From assembly GCA_036768485.1 (NCBI GenBank), contig JAVLUZ010000511.1, positions 1,998,411 to 2,062,410 on the forward strand: DNA of 64,000 nucleotides, given 5' to 3'. A program made the translations under genes and the position numbers. Shown piece after piece: positions 19,201 through 28,227 of this stretch (position 1 is the stretch's first letter; every line of letters starts with the position of its first letter). The notes under the pieces are model-generated. The model searched no databases, was not told where the DNA came from, and was given only the letters and a program-made list of their open reading frames with translations. This DNA comes from Mermis nigrescens. Its lineage: Eukaryota > Nematoda > Enoplea > Mermithida > Mermithidae.

Positions 19201-19998
19201 TGGGAGCAATTTTTACCCTTCGCATTATTTGCATACCGCGCGACTCCACAATCATCAACTAATATATCTCCTTTTGAAATGCTTTATGGTCGTGAACCAG
19301 CATTTCCTCTTGACACTTTACTCATAAACGACTTCGTGATAAATCCGAATTTACCTTCCGTTGCGGAAAAATATGTCATTGATTTAAAGCTGACTTTGCA
19401 GGATCTGCATGAAATCGCGTCTCAAAATTTATCTCAAGCGCGTAAGCAGCAAAAATCGCAATATGACAAAGCCGTAACGCACACAAATTTTAATCTGTCG
19501 GATATAGTCTATCTCAATAATACTTCAGTCATTCAACCTGAAATCGGTAAACTATCACCCAAGCGTGTTGGTCCCTACCGGATTATTGACTTACCTACGC
19601 CTGAAACTGCGAAAATCGCATATGTCTATAACCCTCTCATTATTCATCACGTTCACAGGAATAGACTTTTGCCTGAACCTAAATTACCTTATTCTGACTT
19701 AATTGTGGAAAAACACGCGTATGTCCCTGGCGATTTTGTGTTGGTAAAGTTACCACATCGCCCTCTTGCCCCGGCAGTAGTCATAAGTTTTGAGGATTTA
19801 CCGGGCAGGGAACAAAAAGCTAAGGACAGCGCGCCTGTACGTTTATTAAATGGTTCTAAAACAGCACATGCCGTACCATTATCTAATGTTTTTCCTTTTG
19901 CAGACCCATGGCTGCTCAAGGTACCCCCAGCAAGGAGGCATTGTTGGAGGCAGCTGGTCGCCGATGCAAATTCGAGGGACGTGTGCCCGCGTCCCTAG
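13201..19998 (+). CDS. Gag-Pol polyprotein of Ty3/gypsy element
   Basis: One open frame of 2265 codons encodes the particle protein and all copying enzymes. Residues 1-420 are low-complexity and Asn/Ser-rich with an Arg/Ser cluster. A capsid-like region follows at about 455-620, then one zinc knuckle at 696 (CTFCKRIGHIYEEC, CX2CX4HX4C) and an N/R/S-rich stretch. Protease: DTGS at 957. RT: LDLKSGYWQIPL and YIDD at 1389-1392. RNase H: TDAS near 1539 and TDHQAL. Integrase: HHCC zinc finger about 1815-1860 and D1885, D1944, E1980 (35 residues between the last two), then a GPY/F-type GPYRI near 2124. There is no chromodomain. No frameshift separates Gag from Pol. The last 91 bases overlap the next frame. 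Confidence 0.96.
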   Translation: MAGKKVLRTPPAKLKKPSTPPVSARQLPTAPVDSNSACNSASNDTITRDVTTKANNDKLPASLHVASNTQSEDELSLSTMRSRINQFSLTRSDPNIDNSSSHTMIDNTTTINTANNPETSSERENHDSDVESTHSRCRNADQERVNANATNDLLLKALQAIHLQFSDLSTRFEQDKKANADEMRKLRLELSTMLKPQPVLNRIETNVAERVNHSIDSANSSEFNAQSANRAQSTHRASSLLSTSNRASNSRSPSETIPENTSQSCTNRAPEICNLSQNPVNTGLQTVQNSGFSENIPTILQPSVSISQTSRSRPSLPLNRNAPSFVPNPSIATSQQQLNPPPLQYFPPQGEILPNNYVPNPINVEIPPNNPILHSSNIEMQPVEINLSGINTESAPPPESSSSKKHVKFSDDSSSNSYDRPRSRRSRRKSRSRRRRHRHSSGSSSESSRGDSRLADSLNRGPFLQQMQFAIANKKFFDGDKSDMKAYFAEFESLANTYDIDKADRLKFATGFLDPYALRLYRSLPADIQQSYSKTKQALITEFCPMDTGALFNRFLSHKQQPNESVKAYYLSLREELIKSDPYLEVDSPHFNNLMRHQLKQGLLPHISKEAYHKKPRASLAEFLDNALSAEFANKEFEDKKAVTPYVSVTAAPVGSVVPKDTPRASNQNDPNRSRHKTFHRSSRAEKPESSSRKYCTFCKRIGHIYEECFTRQRQETSNNANFNNQADRNTNSMARNRSQSRSFSRRNHSPSRSNSQNRHRSQSRYRNSSQHRSFNYANNDNRFESKQSRSNFRQNRNDYYQNSRANYQNSRYDNRYNNQSRQNTPFVQFPNEQRGTYYNSNYRNDNNFNRPYVTYTADNQPTMNAPPPQPTPTSPHDVNTVTAKGPESSARPNLFASQEFLEEYERLQRRLATYEKINLPPSNILDPNIPIVSHAGTNLPTILVKVHGVEVPALIDTGSQVTMMTTSAFLRLGFNLPPKQVSQVVHGVGEITAVVRYKVNMTLTIAEQSITTSVAIIDQLPEDMLLGYDFCESALMWVNPIERCAFINGIKVNLLSSHEKLQFRAKPNTTTSGVVCVHVSLPEPVIIQPRHELITPGYISHGSCNFDFALFEPNPDFMEKTSLFVAPSIVDASQPLIPVRVCNISKAPIRIDSGDIIGSLTSDAEVVSHVSSLDDRTPELFASINKALNGSAVDSRQQQQIRELCLKYDSIFALKNEPLGRTPLMKHHIDTGDNPPVVGKTYRVEHSRRESMQKIINEMLADKIIRPTTSPWASPLFLIGKKDGSLRPVVDYRRLNDITKTQVYPLPQLDDYFDTLGSAAYFSTLDLKSGYWQIPLDNKSREKTAFICPVGHYEFEVLPFGLKNAPADFQRLMELVLAGLNWKSCLVYIDDIIIFSRTFEEHLKDLENVFIALKKANLRVKPDKCHLAHAEVKFLGHSISAMGIAPDMSKVADLISFPVPKTVKSLQKFLGLVQWFKKFVKDLAKIAKPLFHLLRKDVEFCWKAEHQTAFELLKKAFTSPPILQLPKFDDEHQFILTTDASNYALGAILTQKHLPSKNRFILSYASRVLNSAKCNYATSEKEALAVVWAIKHYRHYLYGKKFIVETDHQALTWLVNVKDPSSRLRRWGLKLQEYEYDIVYVPGAYNCAADLLSRHPKYDHAERKYKVERKNIVNIANLESEDSESDDESVPPDRSRDNAPNASINHPNAQNNIPTAQTDPTNSKPPTFRERLLLTDAEKAEMLTPARLLAEQRADDELHKIRIALNDLTTKKYRDEFFLVNDVLFRRFQPKRSPTVVHQIVIPKSLRRFILTEFHDSIFGAHFSSRKILPAIQMRYWWPRMENDVIAWCRNCDVCLQRKVALNSTSVPMQPIEVSAPFELIACDCLHMPRSPSGNDQIVVFMDYFTKYVEAFAVSDIKATTIANLLLREIIPRYGVPKKFLTDQGSNFTSTLISEVCKLLNVQKIFTTPYHPQCDGLVERYNRTLIDGLSKLSARSQYDWEQFLPFALFAYRATPQSSTNISPFEMLYGREPAFPLDTLLINDFVINPNLPSVAEKYVIDLKLTLQDLHEIASQNLSQARKQQKSQYDKAVTHTNFNLSDIVYLNNTSVIQPEIGKLSPKRVGPYRIIDLPTPETAKIAYVYNPLIIHHVHRNRLLPEPKLPYSDLIVEKHAYVPGDFVLVKLPHRPLAPAVVISFEDLPGREQKAKDSAPVRLLNGSKTAHAVPLSNVFPFADPWLLKVPPARRHCWRQLVADANSRDVCPRP
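19889..19903 (+). promoter_or_regulatory. Predicted 3' splice site at the start of the second ORF
   Basis: A pyrimidine run ending CCTTTTGCAG precedes ACCC and the ATG at 19908. Its position matches how insect retroviruses make spliced envelope mRNA. This is sequence-based inference. Confidence 0.55.
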
Positions 19999-22900
19999 AT
20001 GAGTTTCGTTCGGCGTTGACCAGTATGGCTTTAGAGCGGGGATTGGTCGTACCCAACCCGCTGCCGCAACACGATACTTGCCGTGTTGGCGGTCTCGAGT
20101 CTCTTTCCGCAAAATGGATAAAGTATAAGGCAGCACATAAAATCGCAAATCACAGAAAGCGCATAAATGATCAACAACTCTGGTGGGAGAATCGGCTTGG
20201 TAGAAGTCCTTTGGTAACCCCTCGCGTACCAAAGAATAGGCTTTTACCCACCGTCTTAGTCTCCGACGACCAGAAGTCATTTGGCGCCATTTTGGCATTA
20301 ATTCAGCCATCGAATATGACGAATGGCACTCTATTCTTAGGCTATGACTCCGAATTTGTGAATGATAGAAAAGGCAGGCATTATAAGACCTGGGACCTGC
20401 GTTTCCAGCAACTCTGTCCCACTTACCAGGACCTCCATGGCCCATTCGTACGCTACGTCCAAGTGGCGAGCGCGACTGGCCATGTGTTCTGTTGGGATTT
20501 AGCGAAGTTTCCGCAACCTCCGTTCGGGCTTCACCAGTTGCTAGAAACACGCTTACCTAACGTGTATATGGTGTGTTATGACCCGACGCAAGATCGACTT
20601 GCGTATTTCCATGTCTACGGGCCTACATTCGAGGAAATTGTTGCAATTCCCGATGCAGAAATTCGCAATAAACTGCACTGGAAAGATCCATTTATTGCAA
20701 ACTTCATCGATATTCAGCCGCTGGCGAGAACATTTACTCGTCGTTTACGCATTAAAGCGCAATCGCATTCGTTAAAGCGTTTGGCAGAGTTCTTTTTCGA
20801 CATGTATATTGATCCGAACGCGCCTGACAACTTCGGACAGGCGTGGAGCTTACCCTTAACTCGGGACATGCAGCATTATCTCGCGATGGACGCCCTCATA
20901 ACTATCGATGTTTTTATCTTGATAGAAGGGTGCTCGCAAGATAATCGCATTACTGACGATAGAAAGCCCATTTCGGTTTCTTTCGTAGGCGATGAGTTGT
21001 ACATTAAGGCTAGTGGCCCGAAAGCCAGAGTGCGTATACCCCTGTCGACTAGCAAACCACCGCAAGGGCAGTCGACCAGCACAGCCGTTGAACCTGAAGT
21101 TGACTCAAATGGCGAAGAATTAATTCTAGCTGAGGATTTTTATTGCCCGGCTCCGCAACCACAAGTAGCGATAGCGGCAGCCACCACCGTTGCCTCAGTA
21201 ACGGAAGCGTTGGCTCACGCTAACGTGTTTGACAACCCTGACTTACAAGTGCAGGCTTCGCAAACCGTTGCCGACACAGTTTCGGGTCCGGTAAATGCGC
21301 CTGACACGGAACTTAAGTCGAAACCAACCAGTACGAGTACACCAGCTTCGGTATTTTCTTCGCAAACCGATATTCCATATGATTCGCCTATGCTGGGTGC
21401 AGAACCATCGATCTCCACTGAAGACGATGATTTATCTCCCAAACGTTTAATCATGGCGTTATCTGACACCGAGGCGGCAACACAGGCTAACGTGACGCCA
21501 CCGCGCATAACACGCGGAGCAATGGCTCGAAAAGGGAATGTTACCGTTTCGCAACCGATTGTTTCGCAATCGCTTGCGGCGGTTCAACAAGCTCCCCTGG
21601 GTATCAGTGCACTCGGACCTTTGCCGACTCTTCAGCCGGTCAGGGCAGAGCAGCAGGCTGACCCAGATGTCATCATGACGGAAATTATCGGTTTTCCGCC
21701 ACAACCGCAACGTACATTAGCCGCACACGAAGTACCGCATGTAGCATTATACACGCAAGTAACGACTATACCCCTGTCACAAGGTATGACGGCACCGGAG
21801 ACTCGTTTCACGGCTCCTATGGCCATGACGGGTGTGTCTAGTACCGTGGCAAATTTACATTCACAGGCTACGCAAAGCCAACCATCGAATTTGGAAGTCG
21901 CAATACCTGCGCACATGCAAGCTATTCGCGATCAAATGGCCGCGAATGATAATGCGAGAATTCAAAATCGCTCGCGTTACGTGCAGCATTTTTTCACAAT
22001 GATGGAAAATATGACGCGCGAACCACCGTGCACCATCGCGCCAATCGTTTTGCACAATTTACGCTCCTATTTGGGCGAAGTCGAAGGATCCCGTTTGTAC
22101 GATCAATTGATCGAAGCTGCTCAAGTGTACTTCGATCGAGTGTACGCAATTCATTTGCAGCATGCGAATTCGACGGATTCGCCTTCGCGCCCTTTAGTGT
22201 GGTCTACGCTCGCACAGCCTTTAGCTGATGCCGATCTTGAGCCCGCACCTCGTTTCATCAGCGATATGAGCGTTTTTAATCGATTATTCTATCCCGACCA
22301 ATACTTCGTGCGTATTCGGTTTTTTATCACAACCGGTATGATGTTGTACGAAGTTCCGCTCGAGTATTTGGTCGTACACCCACATCTCGACGCGCCAAGC
22401 GAAGTGATCGACGGCGTGACACATCAAATTTCTCCGGATTTATATCCGCATCGAATGTCACCTGCGCCGGATCATCTAGCGCCAATTCTAATACCGACAC
22501 GCCAGATGGTCGATATTTTCGATACTTTCCGAGAATTTCAGTCGTTATACGAATCGGAGTATCGACACATGACGGTCTTTTCTTCGATAGACGTCATGCG
22601 CGCTACAGCGCTTTTGGAATTTCTGGATAGAAAATTCCACTATTTCGCATACGCCTATGGCAATGCCGGAATAGGTTGGCGTATGACGGAACAGCTACGT
22701 CGCATGTTACGCGTAGCGTTCCTTGGCGAATCTTACACGCCATTTCCACGTGAGGCTTTTCCGGAATTCCCGGATCTAACAGCACGCATTGAAAGTCCTC
22801 ATGTTTTGCATAACATGATTAGGCAAATTCGGCTAGCAACCGATCCGCCACTCGAAGTCCCGGCTCAGTTCGATCGTTTTCGAGGTCGTCAAAAATCCGT

Positions 22901-24053
22901 ATTTTACCTCAAACATCGACTTCAAGACGAATTGGAAAAAATTTGTAAAGAAAGACGACAGGCATCCTCGCAGGACCCAAGCGGATCCGTGGCGAGCCTT
23001 GATATGCCCGAAGTCGATCTTTCCTTGGAAGCACAGATTGCAATGCGTCGAACACGCATGACTATCGAGCAGCGTGATCGTGAGAATTTGGCTACGGAAA
23101 TGCCACGGCGTGCGACGAAGTTACGCGCCGCCGGTTCTCTTGCTGAGACTTCAGAAGTTCGTCATATGCCAGAAGACGAACACAAGGCAAAGTTGAATCG
23201 TTTTTACGATACTAAATCCGAGCACACTTTGCGTCGGTTGAAAAATTTGGAAAAACAACGAGTGAGAAGACTCGTTCAAGCAGAAGTTGCAGCTAAATTG
23301 AAAGCGCGTTTAGGCCCAAAGGGATCGAGGCGACAAGACCCGCAGTCATCCCGGCAGCGCTATGCGCAAACGCACCATCGTTCGCAATCACAAGCACAGC
23401 AACAGACACATGTAAAACCGCATGTACAGCAATACACAAGACCGCAGACCCAACCGCGGCAACAGCAGCAATTTACGGAATCGCGTGAGCGTTCCGAGGC
23501 GTATTCTCAGGCCGATGCTGGTCATCTGTCGCGCTCGCGTCAGCAGCAGCCTTATGAATACCGCCGTCCGCCACAGTCGAACCGCGGAACTCATCGGGGC
23601 CGGTCGCATTCCCGTCAACGTCAATGGGACCAGTATCAATCACCGTTGGAGCAAAGTCAACCAGCCACCGGGGGTTATCAGCCACAACCTCGACCGGGTC
23701 CACTTTTGCAGAAACCGTGGCCTGTTACGCAACAACAACAGCGTCCACGCGAACCTTCTCGTCAACGCACTTACGGTTTTACGCCGGAACAATTATTTAC
23801 TCCGACGCCACCCATACCGCGTCGTTACGCAGACGATTACGAGGACGACGACGATTTTGAGGACGACGATCGACCCGTCGATCCGCATCACCGTCTACGC
23901 CAACATCTGTACGGGCGTAGGCAATCGCCATATCAGTATCGCGAGCGTTCGAATACGCGTCGCGAACCGGAATCGGATCAAGAATATTTTCAACGACACC
24001 GACGTCGCGGAAAATCTTATGGCTCGAAGGCCAAATACCGCGACGATTATTAA
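19908..24053 (+). CDS. Second ORF: DEDDy 3'-5' exonuclease domain plus novel C-terminal regions, in env position
   Basis: The intact frame of 1381 codons overlaps Gag-Pol by 91 bp in another frame. Residues about 135-350 have the RNase D/WRN exonuclease pattern: FLGYDSEF (D147, E149), YDPTQD (D229) followed by FIDIQPLARTF, then SLKRLAEFFF and YLAMDA (Y324, D328). All five catalytic positions are present. In known families this domain trims 3' ends of RNA or DNA. Residues about 360-690 are a Pro/Thr/Gln-rich linker; about 690-1010 look globular and are unrecognised; about 1020-1120 are charged and helical; the end is Gln/Arg-rich with an acidic run DDYEDDDDFEDDD. I see no signal peptide, transmembrane segment or furin site, so it is not a recognisable envelope. 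Expression may be by splicing or frameshifting. Confidence 0.85.
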   Translation: MAAQGTPSKEALLEAAGRRCKFEGRVPASLDEFRSALTSMALERGLVVPNPLPQHDTCRVGGLESLSAKWIKYKAAHKIANHRKRINDQQLWWENRLGRSPLVTPRVPKNRLLPTVLVSDDQKSFGAILALIQPSNMTNGTLFLGYDSEFVNDRKGRHYKTWDLRFQQLCPTYQDLHGPFVRYVQVASATGHVFCWDLAKFPQPPFGLHQLLETRLPNVYMVCYDPTQDRLAYFHVYGPTFEEIVAIPDAEIRNKLHWKDPFIANFIDIQPLARTFTRRLRIKAQSHSLKRLAEFFFDMYIDPNAPDNFGQAWSLPLTRDMQHYLAMDALITIDVFILIEGCSQDNRITDDRKPISVSFVGDELYIKASGPKARVRIPLSTSKPPQGQSTSTAVEPEVDSNGEELILAEDFYCPAPQPQVAIAAATTVASVTEALAHANVFDNPDLQVQASQTVADTVSGPVNAPDTELKSKPTSTSTPASVFSSQTDIPYDSPMLGAEPSISTEDDDLSPKRLIMALSDTEAATQANVTPPRITRGAMARKGNVTVSQPIVSQSLAAVQQAPLGISALGPLPTLQPVRAEQQADPDVIMTEIIGFPPQPQRTLAAHEVPHVALYTQVTTIPLSQGMTAPETRFTAPMAMTGVSSTVANLHSQATQSQPSNLEVAIPAHMQAIRDQMAANDNARIQNRSRYVQHFFTMMENMTREPPCTIAPIVLHNLRSYLGEVEGSRLYDQLIEAAQVYFDRVYAIHLQHANSTDSPSRPLVWSTLAQPLADADLEPAPRFISDMSVFNRLFYPDQYFVRIRFFITTGMMLYEVPLEYLVVHPHLDAPSEVIDGVTHQISPDLYPHRMSPAPDHLAPILIPTRQMVDIFDTFREFQSLYESEYRHMTVFSSIDVMRATALLEFLDRKFHYFAYAYGNAGIGWRMTEQLRRMLRVAFLGESYTPFPREAFPEFPDLTARIESPHVLHNMIRQIRLATDPPLEVPAQFDRFRGRQKSVFYLKHRLQDELEKICKERRQASSQDPSGSVASLDMPEVDLSLEAQIAMRRTRMTIEQRDRENLATEMPRRATKLRAAGSLAETSEVRHMPEDEHKAKLNRFYDTKSEHTLRRLKNLEKQRVRRLVQAEVAAKLKARLGPKGSRRQDPQSSRQRYAQTHHRSQSQAQQQTHVKPHVQQYTRPQTQPRQQQQFTESRERSEAYSQADAGHLSRSRQQQPYEYRRPPQSNRGTHRGRSHSRQRQWDQYQSPLEQSQPATGGYQPQPRPGPLLQKPWPVTQQQQRPREPSRQRTYGFTPEQLFTPTPPIPRRYADDYEDDDDFEDDDRPVDPHHRLRQHLYGRRQSPYQYRERSNTRREPESDQEYFQRHRRRGKSYGSKAKYRDDY

Positions 24054-24837
<784 letters not shown>

Positions 24838-24840
24838 CGT

Positions 24841-24847
24841 GGGGGAG
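24841..24847 (+). other. Polypurine tract
   Basis: GGGGGAG lies directly before the 3' LTR, the normal primer site for plus-strand synthesis. Confidence 0.7.
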
Positions 24848-25900
24848 TGTAACTGCGAGAGTTACACGTTTAGGCGAACATGCTTTAGCAGTTCGCAATA
24901 GCCATTACATAGCCAATACTAGTAGCTGTCTATGACGGTGCACTGTGGGCTATGCCTTCGGTCTTCCCATTATTTTCCCAAATTTTCAATAATAAAAAAC
25001 ATTTAGATACTTGTCCGGTATCGTAGAGTTAAGTGTATGATAATAGTAATTGTTTAATGCATACCGCTCGTGTAATCGATAACATTCGATCTGAGATAAA
25101 AGTTTATCAGTATTACGTTAATTTGATTGTTATTTTTATTGTACTGTAATGGTCCTTGAGGCCAGTGTAGAGGAGGTCGAGTTGGTTTTTTGGCTTGTTT
25201 GGTTTTCTCGTTGGTCGGTGATTTTCGACTGTACATAGTCATTTTTCTTTTACGTATTTGTTTTCCCGGCTACAGGCCGTGTGTTATTCGTTGAATAAAA
25301 ATATAGAAAACCAACCCAGTGGTTTCGGATATACCGAGGGTTAGGCCGGCCTCCATCCTTTCGTCGAGGACTTCCACCCTTCCAGTGGACTGATAGGTAA
25401 ATTCCGTATGATAGTTTTCTTCATTCGAAAATCATAATTTATTTCTCAAGCCCAAAAATTGATCAAAAATATTATTTAATCTTTTGGGATGATTGATCAG
25501 CGTAGAGCTCGTTGTTGTTGTTTTCATTGTTCAGCGTGCTACACAAATTAGGAACCAAAAACATTTCTGATCAGGTACTGATTGAAAACAAGGTAAATAA
25601 CAACTTGAGCTTGAGATAGGTCAACTGACCTCCGCGGCAAATTCCGAGACTAGGTAGGTAGCCTTAGGTCTTAGGGCGTAGCTGCTGAGATCACCCGACG
25701 AAAAGCAGCCAGCAATATTAGGGCTGAGGGGATCAAAGCCGTAAGGTCTGTAAGGGTCCAAAGATCGAAAGCCTTAGAGCCGCGCGATCGGGGCCAGCAC
25801 TAAGCGCAGACTTAAGTACCTACGTACCTAGGTAAATCTCGAAGGCAAATGTTAGCCTCGCCCGTATCGCTATTGTAGATACAGGGCAGCTACATTTACA
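24848..25900 (+). repeat. Gypsy 3' LTR
   Basis: The 1053-bp LTR is the same length as the 5' LTR and almost identical, ending CTACATTTACA and followed by the target duplication ATCT. Confidence 0.96.
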
Positions 25901-25904
25901 ATCT
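25901..25904. repeat. Gypsy target-site duplication, right copy
   Basis: ATCT, the partner of 11559-11562. The Polinton polB fragment continues immediately as ATCTTAACACTG. Confidence 0.93.
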
Positions 25905-27201
25905 TAACACTGATAAAGAAAAATACGGTCTTGATGCTGTTGAAAAAATTCAAAACGTTCTGGTACCTGACTACCAAATTAAAGTTTACTCGGACAATAT
26001 TTTGTTTTATGAAGGGCCAAAGGCCGGCAAAATAATTAATTTGCAGTAGACAATAATCGCTACGATCTGATGACGAAATAGCTGACTACTTTCGTACAAC
26101 TCAACTATAAATGGCTATAGTGAACGCAGTAGCGCTTGTGGACCTTGGTGGCGCTTGTGGGAGGTGGCGCTTGTGGACTCCCACAGGGACTGCTACCCCC
26201 CAACACACACACACACACGCACACACTGACAATGTTGTTTCGGAACAAGTTGTTTCGGAACCAACTGTTACTGTAAAAAATGAAGCTGTTGAAGCTGATC
26301 CATAAAGATTGGTTAAAAATTAGGAAAAATCTTTTTCCTCAAGCTTGCTTTACACTACTTTACACTTTACACCAGCCTTACACTTTACACTAGCATCTCC
26401 CCACAAAATACAACAATACTCCCTAGCACTGGGCAACTTATATTGCCTTTGTTTCGGAACAAGTTGTTTCGGAACCAGCTATTACTGTAAAAATCGATAA
26501 AATGCGGAGGAACCCCTTTTCAGGACCCCAAGCCATTTGCGCCCTGGCGCGATCTCGATTTTGGGCCAGGGCGCAGATCCGCCTCGTCCACCGCCCGCTT
26601 CACCCGGCATCCTATGCTACAACACAGGCCCTGGTTTGTCCAGGCAGGCCAGACTCCTATGTTATAACACTACACACGCTATAAGATAAGGTCCTAGGGT
26701 GGCAACTGAAAAAGCAGTGTGATCGGCATACTGTAGGTTGCGCGCTAAAATTCTTGTACATATCATATTTCACCTACCATACTCTGAAAATTTGAGCCTA
26801 ATCCTATTGTTGCTTCTTGAGTTACGCAAAAGTGTAAACTGATGCTAGTATACTGTAGGCTGCGCGCTGAAATTCTGTACATAGCATACGTAACATACAC
26901 TCAACATACTCTGAAAATTTGAGCCCGATCCACCCGCTGGTTCTTGACTTACGCCTCTTCAAAAATAACCCCCTGGATAATAACCTCTTGGGTAATAACC
27001 CCCGGGGTTATTGCATCCCCTCCCCCGGCCCCGGAGCCCTTGGCCCTAAGCTGGCGCCCGCCCTTCCCCGGCAGGTCCGGGCAGCCCCCAACCCTTTTGC
27101 GCCCTGGCACAACCTCGATTTTGGGCCTGGGCGCAGATCTGCCTATCTTATAACACTACAACGCTATAAGATATGAGTCTAGGGTGGCACGGTATACTAC
27201 T
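25905..27201 (-). repeat. Polinton right terminal inverted repeat, outer part
   Basis: Inverted match of 2762-4069. The first about 140 bp continue the polB fragment, which has small deletions near 26040-26105 that break its frame relative to the left copy. It then mirrors the left TIR, including a (CA)n run near 26203, TTTACAC clusters (26340-26400), both terminal modules and the final CTAGGGTGGCACGG...ACT end. Confidence 0.93.
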
Positions 27202-27344
27202 CACGGGCAGCGAATTTTTTCATTATCTTTCTTTTAAAAAAACCGCACCTTCCAGAAGTGTCCCGTTATAGCTGTAGAGGGGGTGCACAGGTGTTAGGGG
27301 TACCCAAGTATATTATAGGTACGCGCTAACGCGCTACCTATGAT
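27202..27344 (-). repeat. Family X copy A, outer terminus, beginning with the right Polinton duplication
   Basis: CACGGG (27202-27207) is the right target duplication. The rest matches 34074-34205 in reverse, up to the X end, a near-palindrome of the form GGTACGCGCTAACGCGCTACC. It joins functionally with 1-2761. Confidence 0.88.
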
Positions 27345-28227
27345 AACTGCACGTTCTGCACCTGCGAACCTGTACCCGCTGTTCACAGTTTTTTGGGAAC
27401 TGCATATAATGCATTAATAACGGGTACCATCATAGGAAAAACTCCTAGTCTTTATTAAGCTACACCTCCCTTAAATACTTTAAAAGTTATTACTTTATAC
27501 TACTAATACTTTATTCGAAAAAAACAAGGATAAAACAAAGTCGCAAGGAAAATAGCATAGTGTAAAATGCGAAATGTCCTGGACTCACAGGCAAATAAAT
27601 TGCATTTAGTGCAATTTTTTATACTCTTTCTAAATATATGTTACTTTTTATGAAAATTATTTTTGAAAGAGATACAACTAAAAAACTATCACAATGCATA
27701 AGAATAGGCTCCTGGTGGACATCCACGCAATAACAAGAAAAAATAGATTTCTGTCGTGTTAAACACAACCAGGGGATGCATTTGAAAAGTTGAAAAGGAA
27801 TAAATCACGAAATTTTTTATTAGAACCTTATTTTCATTTCTTGAATTTTTGTGATATTACTGTGAATAGGCCAAAAAATGCTTATTTCTTACTGCTGTTT
27901 AAGTTCTCATCGAGCTAAAGCATTAAAAACGATGTAACTGGAGCCAAAACGAGGTTAGACAAAGTTCTAGACACAGGGATAAGGAAGAACTGAAAAATGC
28001 TAATAAAATGATTTACTATAACTCCGATCTAGGGACACGGTAAACTGAGGTTCAAGCCTACTTATATCGATTTCCAAATTTGCGAGTTAAGCCGGGCTTA
28101 GATCTACCTCCAACATAAAAACATACGCGACAAATGTATTTATCATTTTCGGGTTTGAGCCTGGCTTGAGCCAGAGATAGAAATCGAAGCCAATTGTTTA
28201 CCTTGTGTTATAAACGGTCTTTTTAAG
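27345..28227. other. Non-coding flank or intron before kinase exons
   Basis: AT-rich, with no exon, repeat copy or RNA gene that I can support. It is either an intron of the kinase gene or sequence upstream of a 5'-truncated gene. Confidence 0.5.

Noticed and set aside
13201..24053. An endogenous retrovirus with an envelope glycoprotein
   Set aside because: The second frame lacks signal peptide, transmembrane helix and cleavage site, and carries exonuclease motifs.
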